A stretch of 5,167 nucleotides of DNA from Acidobacteriaceae bacterium (GTDB taxonomy: Bacteria; Acidobacteriota; Terriglobia; Terriglobales; Acidobacteriaceae). Every line of letters begins with the position of its first letter. The stretch's first letter is position 1. Shown here piece after piece: positions 1-4,670 of this stretch. The DNA lies in NCBI GenBank assembly GCA_030040115.1, contig JASHUH010000162.1, forward strand, positions 1-5,167. Direction: 5' to 3'. The notes under the pieces are model-generated. The model saw only the letters and a list, made by a program, of their open reading frames with translations, was not told the origin of the DNA and searched no databases. A program made the translations under genes and the position numbers.

Positions 1-48
1 GACCCACGACAGATTTATGGCGAGTTTCGCTACCGGTTCAAATTTTAA
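1..48 (+). CDS. C-terminal end of an outer-membrane beta-barrel protein, probably a TonB-dependent receptor (partial)
   Basis: Frame 1 is open from the window edge and encodes DPRQIYGEFRYRFKF before TAA at 46-48. Aromatic residues fall at positions -1, -3, -5 and -7 from the C-terminus (F, F, Y, F), alternating with charged ones. A terminal Phe with this spacing is the known beta-signal of outer-membrane barrels read by the BAM complex. A start resembling 'xPRxxYGxxRYRF' is typical of the final strand of TonB-dependent and Oar-like receptors. The body of the gene lies to the left of the window, so substrate and exact family cannot be stated. Only 15 residues are visible and chance cannot be excluded, but the pattern is distinctive and the stop follows directly on the terminal Phe. 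Confidence 0.55.
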   Translation, partial: DPRQIYGEFRYRFKF

Positions 49-71
49 GCCTGATCTTTGGGGATGCCAGG

Positions 72-323
72 ATGATCGCGTTCGAGGCGCGGCGCCGGTG
101 GAGTTCTATGTTCTATGTTGACGACCATCTGCGCCTGGAACTGCATGTAACATTATTGGGCGGCGAGCGCTTTTCCATCTACCGCGCCCTGCCTGACGAA
201 AGCGCCACCTATCCTGGCATCGGCATGAGCGTCAGGATTACGCGGCCGGTTGCTTGGCGCAGAACTCGTCGAAGGCGCGGACCAGCTCGCCGGCGATCTG
301 CTGGGGTGTGGCTTGTTCGATGA
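72..323 (+). CDS. small hypothetical protein, 83 aa, doubtful
   Basis: I do not recognise a family. The ATG at 72 has GGGG at 60-63, an 8-nt spacing, as a weak ribosome site. Codons from 72 to about 239 look coding: by my count 40 of 56 third positions are G or C, above first and second positions, while the same frame upstream of 72 is not GC3-biased. The peptide there has alternating stretches (residues about 20-58) that suggest short beta strands, vaguely like a TOBE or OB-type domain; this is only an impression. From about residue 57 the frame overlaps the 3' end of the minus-strand bacilliredoxin gene and becomes Arg-rich, as antisense shadows do. It may be a real small gene with a convergent overlap, or the remnant of a longer gene that lost its proper end. 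It starts 24 bp after the barrel gene stop, on the same strand. Confidence 0.3.
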   Translation: MIAFEARRRWSSMFYVDDHLRLELHVTLLGGERFSIYRALPDESATYPGIGMSVRITRPVAWRRTRRRRGPARRRSAGVWLVR

Positions 324-669
324 TGAAACGCTGCATCAGGTAGACGAGCTTGCCGTCGCGCAGAATCGCCACAGCCGGAGACGTGGGCGGATTGCCCTCG
401 AAGTAGCTCCGCGCGCGCTCCGTGGCTTCGCGGTCCTGGCCGGCAAAGACGGTGATCTTGTGGTCCGGCAGGTTGGTGGAGTGGGCCAGCGCCAGGCGCA
501 GGCCGGGGCGCATTTTGCCCGCAGCACAGCCGCACACCGAATTCACCACCACGAGCGCCGTTCCGGGCCGCGCCAAGGCTTCGTCCACCGCCTCAGCGGT
601 GCGGGTTTCTTCAATCCCGGCGCGCGTCAGCTCCTCGCGCATGGGAATCAGCATGAGTTCTGGATACAT
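238..669 (-). CDS. BrxA/BrxB (YphP/YqiW) family bacilliredoxin
   Basis: This is a 143-aa cytoplasmic thioredoxin-fold protein. Bacilliredoxins remove bacillithiol from S-bacillithiolated proteins in Firmicutes; relatives occur in other phyla with and without known bacillithiol. The family signature NSVCGCAAG spans residues 43-51, giving a CxC active site at Cys46-Gly-Cys48 rather than the thioredoxin CxxC. The N-terminal MxxPMREELxRAG stretch, the central VFAGQDREATERARSYF and the PPxSPxxAxxRDGK segment all follow Bacillus subtilis YphP closely, and the length is nearly the same. A further Cys137 lies near the C-terminus, where the Bacillus protein also has a terminal Cys. The start is supported by a strong ribosome site, GGAGG at 678-674, four bases before ATG. 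The gene diverges from murB across 68 bp. Whether this organism makes bacillithiol cannot be judged here, and I cannot assign it to BrxA versus BrxB. Confidence 0.93.
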   Translation of the reverse strand: MYPELMLIPMREELTRAGIEETRTAEAVDEALARPGTALVVVNSVCGCAAGKMRPGLRLALAHSTNLPDHKITVFAGQDREATERARSYFEGNPPTSPAVAILRDGKLVYLMQRFIIEQATPQQIAGELVRAFDEFCAKQPAA

Positions 670-672
670 AGT

Positions 673-678
673 TCCTCC
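673..678 (-). promoter_or_regulatory. ribosome binding site of the bacilliredoxin gene
   Basis: Read on the minus strand the sequence is GGAGGA followed by ACT and the ATG. This is the only near-consensus Shine-Dalgarno at usual spacing among the genes in the window, and it fixes the start at 669. Confidence 0.7.
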
Positions 679-701
679 GGCGCGGGAAGCCGCCTGAGGT
701 C

Positions 702-707
702 ATTTTA
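702..707 (-). promoter_or_regulatory. candidate -10 box for the bacilliredoxin gene
   Basis: The minus strand reads TAAAAT, five of six matches to TATAAT, 32 bp before the ATG at 669, leaving room for a short leader with the GGAGG site. No good -35 hexamer stands at 16-18 bp; the best, TAGGCT, is a poor match. The box lies in the divergent region shared with murB, so the two promoters would overlap or abut. Confidence 0.25.
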
Positions 708-724
708 CCGTTCCCGCAAAGGTT

Positions 725-730
725 TAGCCT
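725..730 (+). promoter_or_regulatory. candidate -10 box directly upstream of murB
   Basis: TAGCCT fits TANNNT and ends exactly 7 bp before the murB ATG, the distance at which transcription would start at or next to the start codon. AGGAG at 731-735 lies only 2 bases from the ATG, too close for a normal ribosome site. Together these suggest a leaderless or nearly leaderless murB mRNA. The -35 is weak (TTTACC at 704-709, spacing 15). This is inference from motif position only. Confidence 0.25.
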
Positions 731-737
731 AGGAGCA

Positions 738-1832
738 ATGCACGTCGAAGAAAACAAGCTGCTTGCGCCGTTGACCACCTTTGGCGTCGGCGGGCCAGCG
801 CGCTGGTTGGTCGAGGCGGCGACCGAAGCGGACATCGTCGAGGCGAGCACGTGGGCGCGTGAACGCGGGCTTCCGCTGTTCGTTCTCGGCGGCGGCAGCA
901 ATCTGCTCGTCTCGGATGCAGGTTTCGATGGCCTGGTGCTGCACATTGCGCTCCAGGGCCTTTCTGTTCGCGATGCGCCGCCCGTTCCCGGCCAGCCGCC
1001 ACAGCGCATCCTCCGCGCCGCCGCCGGTGAAGACTGGAACAATTGCATTGAGCAGAGCCTTAAAGCTTCGTGGGCGGGAATAGAGTGCCTGGCCGGCATT
1101 CCCGGCACGGTGGGCGGCACGCCGGTGCAGAATGTGGGCGCGTATGGACAGGAAGTGTCCTCGGTCATCGACCGTGTGCGCGCGTTCGACCTCGCCGGGC
1201 GCGCCTTCGTCGAACTCAGCGCCGCCGAGTGCGGCTTCTCCTATCGCCGCAGCCGCTTTAACTCGACCGACCGGGGCCGCTTCATCGTTACGCGCGTCGA
1301 CTATCGCCTGACCCCCGGCGGCGCACCCACGTTGAGTTATCCGGATGTGCGGCGGGCGATCGAGGCGGACCGCGGCGCGGGCGGTGAACCGACGCTCGCC
1401 GAAGTCGCCACCGCGGTGCGCCACATTCGCCAGTCGAAAGGCATGTTGATCGTCCCCGGCGACCCCGATTGCCGCAGCGCGGGCAGCTTCTTCAAGAATC
1501 CGATCGTGAGCCGGGATCATTTTCAGCGGATTGCCGCCCTCAGCGCCACCGAGCCGCCGCATTTCCCCACCGGAGCCGGGCTCGATCATGCAGAGCGCTT
1601 TAAAATCCCTGCGGCTTGGCTCATCGAACAGGCCGGATTTGCGAAGGGTTACCGGCTGGGCAACGCCGGCATCTCCAAGCGGCACACGCTGGCGCTGGTC
1701 AATCTTGGGCCAACCGGGTTCGGCGCCACGGCGGCGGAAATTCTCGCGCTGGCCAACAAAATCGCTGCCGCTGTTGAAAACCGTTTTGGCATCCGGTTGG
1801 AGCGAGAGCCGGTGTTGGTCGGCTCTCAATGA
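738..1832 (+). CDS. murB: UDP-N-acetylenolpyruvoylglucosamine reductase (MurB), type I
   Basis: MurB is a cytoplasmic FAD enzyme that uses NADPH to reduce UDP-GlcNAc-enolpyruvate to UDP-N-acetylmuramic acid, the second committed step of peptidoglycan precursor synthesis. The 364-aa product has the usual order. The TTFGVGGPA entry motif is at 13-21. The FAD-binding part has GGGSNLL at 51-57 and GIPGTVGG-like residues at 120-127, with QNVGAYGQE at 131-139. Tyr169-Arg170 in SYRRSRF matches E. coli Tyr158-Arg159. Ser250 in AGSFFKNP is the proton donor (E. coli Ser229), and Glu357 in LEREP aligns with E. coli Glu325. The YRRSRF segment and the arrangement around AGSFFKNP mark the type I (E. coli-like) form. 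It is slightly longer than the 342-aa E. coli enzyme, partly through the insert-like stretch at residues 188-220. No other mur gene is adjacent. The start at 738 puts TTFG at the usual distance from the N-terminus. Confidence 0.96.
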   Translation: MHVEENKLLAPLTTFGVGGPARWLVEAATEADIVEASTWARERGLPLFVLGGGSNLLVSDAGFDGLVLHIALQGLSVRDAPPVPGQPPQRILRAAAGEDWNNCIEQSLKASWAGIECLAGIPGTVGGTPVQNVGAYGQEVSSVIDRVRAFDLAGRAFVELSAAECGFSYRRSRFNSTDRGRFIVTRVDYRLTPGGAPTLSYPDVRRAIEADRGAGGEPTLAEVATAVRHIRQSKGMLIVPGDPDCRSAGSFFKNPIVSRDHFQRIAALSATEPPHFPTGAGLDHAERFKIPAAWLIEQAGFAKGYRLGNAGISKRHTLALVNLGPTGFGATAAEILALANKIAAAVENRFGIRLEREPVLVGSQ

Positions 1833-1962
1833 GATTCTGCGCGGAGGCGGGCGCCAACCATACGAGTCCCAAAAACGCGGGGAGCAAGCGTCCCAAAATG
1901 CGCCGCGCCCCCGCTCTCTCACCCAGCAAAAGCCGGTTCACACTGGTAGGCTAACACCAGGC
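1833..1962. other. murB-thrC spacer with a 9-bp direct repeat
   Basis: No gene is supported here. GTCCCAAAA occurs at 1866-1874 and again at 1890-1898, 24 bp apart start to start, about two helical turns, which could suit a regulator bound on one face of the DNA. GCGGGG at 1877-1882 can pair with CCCCGC at 1909-1914, but the loop is long and no T-run follows, so I do not call a murB terminator. The function of the repeat is unknown. Confidence 0.35.
1944..1952 (+). promoter_or_regulatory. candidate extended -10 promoter element for thrCB
   Basis: TGGTAGGCT fits the extended -10 pattern TGnTAnnnT and ends 10 bp before the thrC ATG at 1963. No convincing -35 is found at 16-18 bp, which extended -10 promoters can tolerate. 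Since thrC lacks a clear Shine-Dalgarno, a leaderless or near-leaderless transcript is possible. Evidence is motif and position only. Confidence 0.25.
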
Positions 1963-3330
1963 ATGAGCGACAATCTGCACCAGTTGCGCTGTTTCGGATG
2001 CGGGGTCCGGATTGCGGGCGCCGAGGCGCAGCCGGATTTCCGATGTGCCGAGTGCGGGGATCTATTCGAGGTCGAGTTTCCCGGCTGGATGGAGCGGCGC
2101 GGCACCGACCGGCCCAATCCCGGGGCGCTGAAATGGCTTTGGCGCGAACGGCGTTGCTCCGCTGAAGCTCTCGATCAGTCCGGCGTGTGGCGCTTCCGCG
2201 AACTGCTGCCCATCCTGGACAACTTTGGCAATGTGGTCACCCTCCGCGAAGGCAACACACCGCTCTACCACCTGCCGCGCAATGCAAAGTCCCTGGGCAT
2301 CGATCAGCTCTTCGCCAAGCATCAGGGCATGAACCCCACCGGCTCGTTCAAAGACACCGGCATGACCGCTGCCTTGAGCGTGGCCGGCGAGCGCGGGTTC
2401 GAGTGGGTGGCTTGCGCGTCGACGGGAAACACTTCGGCCGCCATGACTGCTTACGCCGCGCGCGCCGGCCTGCGCAGCCTGGTGCTTATTCCCGAAGGCA
2501 AAATTGCCTGGGGCAAGCTTTCGCAGGCCATGGATTACGGCGCCGTCACCTGCCAGCTCAAAACCGATTTCGACGGCTGCGTGCGCGTGCTCACGGAGAT
2601 TGTCCGCCAAGCCCCCATCTATCTGCTCAACTCGGTCAATCCATACCGGCTGGAAGGGCAAAAAACGCCGGCCTTCGAAATCGCCGAATCCTTCGACTGG
2701 AACGTGCCTGACCACCTGATTGTGCCCGGCGGCAACCTGGCCAACAGCTCGGCGCTGGGCAAAGGCTTTCGCGAGCTCAAGGAGTTGGGCCTGGTGGCGC
2801 GCATACCGCGCATCTCGGTCATCCAGGCGGAGGGCGCCAATCCGCTGGTGCGCAGCCTGGCGGCCAATCGCGGCGCGACCCTGGAGCCGGTCGAGGCCCA
2901 CACCCGCGCGACGGCTATTCGCATCGGCAATCCGGCGTCCTGGCGCAAGGCCGCCCGCGTCGTCCAGGACACCTGCGGCTGGTGCCTCGATGTTTCCGAA
3001 GCCGAAATCGCGGTCGCCAAAGCCGAAATCGGCACCGAGGGCCTGGGTTGCGAGCCGGCTTCGGCAGTCACCCTCGCCGGCCTGAAGAAGCTGCGCGCGC
3101 AGGGCGCGATCCGCGGCGGCGAGACTGTGGTTCTGGTGCTTACCGGGCACACCCTCAAAGACGCCGACTACACCATCGATTTCCATCGCGGCGCGTTGCT
3201 CACGGATGAAGAAACCGGCGGCCCGGGGTCAAAGATTGCGGCAGAAATCGATAAGCTGCGCCGCAATGCAGTGGTCGTGGACGCCACCACCGCCGCGGTG
3301 CTCAACGTGTTGAAGGATCAGGTGGCATGA
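1963..3330 (+). CDS. thrC: threonine synthase
   Basis: ThrC is a PLP enzyme that converts O-phospho-L-homoserine and water to L-threonine and phosphate, the last step of threonine synthesis. The frame is open from 1531, but residues before 1963 lie inside murB and the spacer. ATG 1963 starts just ahead of an N-terminal zinc-ribbon-like module (Cys10, Cys13, Cys28, Cys31), giving 455 aa. PTGSFKDTG at 125-133 holds the Schiff-base Lys130. EGNTPL at 96-101 precedes it, STGNTSAA at 153-160 is the substrate/PLP-binding loop, and PGGNLAN at 255-261 resembles the phosphate-cradling loop. LTGHTLKD at 394-401 closes the catalytic fold. About 54 residues follow, including an acidic linker and a helical tail. 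All key residues are present. The stop overlaps the thrB start by 4 bp, implying co-translation. Related PLP enzymes such as threonine dehydratase lack this zinc module and C-terminal pattern, and thrB beside it settles the call. Confidence 0.95.
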   Translation: MSDNLHQLRCFGCGVRIAGAEAQPDFRCAECGDLFEVEFPGWMERRGTDRPNPGALKWLWRERRCSAEALDQSGVWRFRELLPILDNFGNVVTLREGNTPLYHLPRNAKSLGIDQLFAKHQGMNPTGSFKDTGMTAALSVAGERGFEWVACASTGNTSAAMTAYAARAGLRSLVLIPEGKIAWGKLSQAMDYGAVTCQLKTDFDGCVRVLTEIVRQAPIYLLNSVNPYRLEGQKTPAFEIAESFDWNVPDHLIVPGGNLANSSALGKGFRELKELGLVARIPRISVIQAEGANPLVRSLAANRGATLEPVEAHTRATAIRIGNPASWRKAARVVQDTCGWCLDVSEAEIAVAKAEIGTEGLGCEPASAVTLAGLKKLRAQGAIRGGETVVLVLTGHTLKDADYTIDFHRGALLTDEETGGPGSKIAAEIDKLRRNAVVVDATTAAVLNVLKDQVA

Positions 3331-4295
3331 GTGCTCCTGAGACGCCCGCCGGAGCTCTCCGCTTGCGTCTGCCCGCAACCTCGGCGAATCTCGGCCCTGG
3401 CTTCGACGCTTTGGCCGTGGCTCTCGATTTTTACCTCGAGATCGACGCCGAGCCAGCCGCGGAATTCTCCATTTCCGCCACCGGCCGCGACGCCCAGCGC
3501 TGCGCGCAGCTCGAAGACAACCTCATCGTCGAGGCTTACAAACGTCTTCTCCAAAACAACCGCCGCGCCATCACACCTCTGGCCATCGGCATGAACAACG
3601 GCATTCCGCTGGGCATGGGCTGCGGTTCGTCGTCGGCGGGACGGTTGGCGGCCATCGCGCTTGCCAACCATTTCGGCGGGCTTGGCTGGGGCACCGATCG
3701 CATCCTCGACGAGGCCTACACTCTGGAAGGCCATCCCGACAATGTCGCCGCCTGCTGGCTGGGGGGATTCGTCGCCGCTGCGTGTGACGGAGCACACGTG
3801 ATCGCGGCCCATGTGGCTCCTCCGGCTCAGTGGCGCGCCCTGGTGGTGCTGCCCGCGGAGCCGCTCGCCACCAGCAAGGCGCGGGCCGTGCTGCCGGGAA
3901 GCTATCCCCTCAAGGACGTAGTCGCAAACCTGCAATCGGCGGCCCTCCTCGGCCTCGCATTCGCATATGGCCGCTCCGACTTGCTGCCCATCGCCATGCG
4001 CGACCGCATTCACCAGCCCTATCGCGCGCCGATCTGTCCGTTATTGGGGCTGCTGCTTCCCCTGGTCGGCGCGCACGGCGTTCTGGGCGCTGCGCTCTCG
4101 GGGGCCGGCCCGGCGATCCTCATGCTCGTCGATGCAGAGGAAAATCTCTCCTCGGCCTCTGCCGCCATCGCCAACGCGCTCGAGCCTTCAGGACAGGCCG
4201 AAGTGCTCCACACCAAGCTTGTCAGCGGCGGAGCCAGCCATTTCGTCCGGGTTGAGCCCAGGCGGCAAAGCCATCCCGCCGCAGTGGAAAAATGA
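3327..4295 (+). CDS. thrB: homoserine kinase, GHMP family
   Basis: ThrB is a cytoplasmic ATP-dependent kinase that makes O-phospho-L-homoserine, the substrate of ThrC. The 322-aa length is close to the usual ~300-310. Motif 1, PATSANLGPGFDALAVAL, is at 16-33. The GHMP ATP-binding loop IPLGMGCGSSSAGRLAA is at 93-109. EGHPDNVA at 134-141 carries the conserved acidic and HPDN residues near the Mg site. LSGAGPAIL at 258-266 is the C-terminal GHMP motif 3. The loop reads GMGCGSSSAG, with Cys99 where most members have Leu, a small and probably tolerated change. GGTGG-like purines at 3321-3325, in the thrC end, can serve as ribosome site, and the ATGA overlap indicates translational coupling with thrC. 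Gene order thrC-thrB differs from the E. coli thrABC order, and no homoserine dehydrogenase is seen beside it. Confidence 0.96.
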   Translation: MSAPETPAGALRLRLPATSANLGPGFDALAVALDFYLEIDAEPAAEFSISATGRDAQRCAQLEDNLIVEAYKRLLQNNRRAITPLAIGMNNGIPLGMGCGSSSAGRLAAIALANHFGGLGWGTDRILDEAYTLEGHPDNVAACWLGGFVAAACDGAHVIAAHVAPPAQWRALVVLPAEPLATSKARAVLPGSYPLKDVVANLQSAALLGLAFAYGRSDLLPIAMRDRIHQPYRAPICPLLGLLLPLVGAHGVLGAALSGAGPAILMLVDAEENLSSASAAIANALEPSGQAEVLHTKLVSGGASHFVRVEPRRQSHPAAVEK

Positions 4296-4423
4296 GGTTA
4301 TCTTCGCGGTTATCTTTTCGCCGGTCTGGCGCCATTTTCGATAATCACCCAAAATTGCTATTACTCGGATATTACTTAAGATTCCTTGCTATTTTGAATC
4401 GAAACAACTTACATTCTCTTCGT
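4296..4423. other. AT-rich spacer after thrB with short direct repeats
   Basis: This stretch is visibly AT-richer than the rest of the window. It holds GGTTATCTT twice in close tandem (4296-4304 and 4308-4316) and TTGCTATT twice (4355-4362 and 4386-4393, 31 bp apart). A frame open from the ATG at 4292, overlapping the thrB stop, runs to 4486, but its third positions are AT-rich, unlike the genes around it, and its end falls in the terminator-like hairpin tail; I do not call it a gene. Confidence 0.45.
4386..4415 (+). promoter_or_regulatory. candidate sigma70-type promoter
   Basis: TTGCTA at 4386-4391 (four of six -35 matches) and TACATT at 4410-4415 (four of six -10 matches) are 18 bp apart within the AT-rich stretch. 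Transcription would begin near 4422, right before the first hairpin at 4424. A similar pair, TTGCTA at 4355-4360 and TAAGAT at 4377-4382 with 16 bp spacing, lies just upstream. Both are weak matches in AT-rich DNA. Confidence 0.25.
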
Positions 4424-4448
4424 GAGCAGTTCTGGGGGAGGGCTGCTC
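4424..4448 (+). other. RNA hairpin upstream of the terminator
   Basis: GAGCAG (4424-4429) pairs with CTGCTC (4443-4448), extended by two possible G-U pairs, around a purine-rich loop containing GGGGGAGGG-like bases. It sits one base from the terminator-like hairpin that follows. It may be part of the thrB 3' UTR or of a short independent RNA. Confidence 0.4.
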
Positions 4449-4449
4449 T

Positions 4450-4490
4450 AGCGCCCGTGATCCGCCCTGGGTCCGGGCGCTTCTAATTTC
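4450..4490 (+). terminator. probable intrinsic terminator of the thrC-thrB transcript
   Basis: AGCGCCCG (4450-4457) pairs with CGGGCGCT (4474-4481). After one bulged T (4458), GATCC (4459-4463) pairs with GGGTC (4469-4473) with one G-T wobble, leaving a 5-base loop. The stem is therefore about 13 pairs and mostly GC. It is followed by TTCTAATTTCT, T-rich but interrupted. It stands about 155 bp after the thrB stop on the same strand. The long distance leaves open that it ends a separate short RNA instead. Confidence 0.6.
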
Positions 4491-4670
4491 TGCCCGCTTT
4501 TCCCTCGTCGCCGCTTCTATGCTGGCCGTTGCGCCTTTGCGCTGGAAGCGCTCTGCGGAGCATCCGCTTCATCATTCTCAACCCACGCCGCCGCGCCAGC
4601 CGATTGCGACCGCACTCGCAAATCCAGAAAACTTGGCGCGCGACAGCTTTCTTCTGCTAGTTTGGCTGGC
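4491..4670. other. spacer before the secreted-protein gene; 51-codon ORF inside
   Basis: I see no well-supported gene. An ATG at 4519 opens a 51-aa frame (start MLAVAPLRWK, end LLLVWLA) whose TGA at 4672-4674 overlaps the next start as ATGA. It has no Shine-Dalgarno, third-position GC is only about 60%, and no known family is evident. A small imperfect hairpin can form at 4545-4570 (GAAGCG with CGCTTC, and an inner CTC with GAG). Confidence 0.35.
4655..4663 (+). promoter_or_regulatory. candidate extended -10 element of the secreted-protein gene
   Basis: TGCTAGTTT fits TGnTAnnnT and ends 7 bp before ATG 4671, the same spacing as the box ahead of murB. TTGGCG at 4633-4638 is a weak -35 at 19 bp. 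No clear ribosome site precedes the ATG, so the message could be leaderless. Confidence 0.25.

Noticed and set aside
611..1168. 185-aa minus-strand frame spanning the bacilliredoxin start and murB 5' half
   Set aside because: It overlaps two well-supported genes and the divergent promoter region, and has no motif.
1877..1914. GCGGGG/CCCCGC inverted repeat as a murB terminator
   Set aside because: Only six pairs with a 26-base loop and no T-run; not a convincing intrinsic terminator.
729..1922. 397-aa minus-strand open frame antisense to all of murB
   Set aside because: murB on the plus strand has full catalytic motifs. The antisense product is rich in Arg, Gly, Ala and Asp with no recognisable motif, the usual shadow in GC-rich DNA.
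1699..1941. Minus-strand 80-aa frame whose start resembles a signal peptide (LLPAFLGLVWLAPASA)
   Set aside because: Most of it overlaps the murB 3' end antisense, there is no ribosome site or downstream domain, and the hydrophobic stretch arises from the spacer by chance.
1531..1962. N-terminal extension of thrC in the open frame from ATG 1531
   Set aside because: It overlaps murB by 300 bp in another frame, is Arg/Ser/Pro-rich shadow sequence, and the zinc-ribbon N-terminus begins naturally at ATG 1963.
2062..3186. 374-aa minus-strand open frame antisense to thrC
   Set aside because: It lies wholly within a clear thrC and has low-complexity shadow composition; long antisense frames are expected at this GC3.
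4292..4486. 64-aa plus-strand frame starting in the thrB stop as ATGA
   Set aside because: Third positions are AT-rich, unlike every real gene here, there is no ribosome site, and the end lies within the terminator-like hairpin tail.
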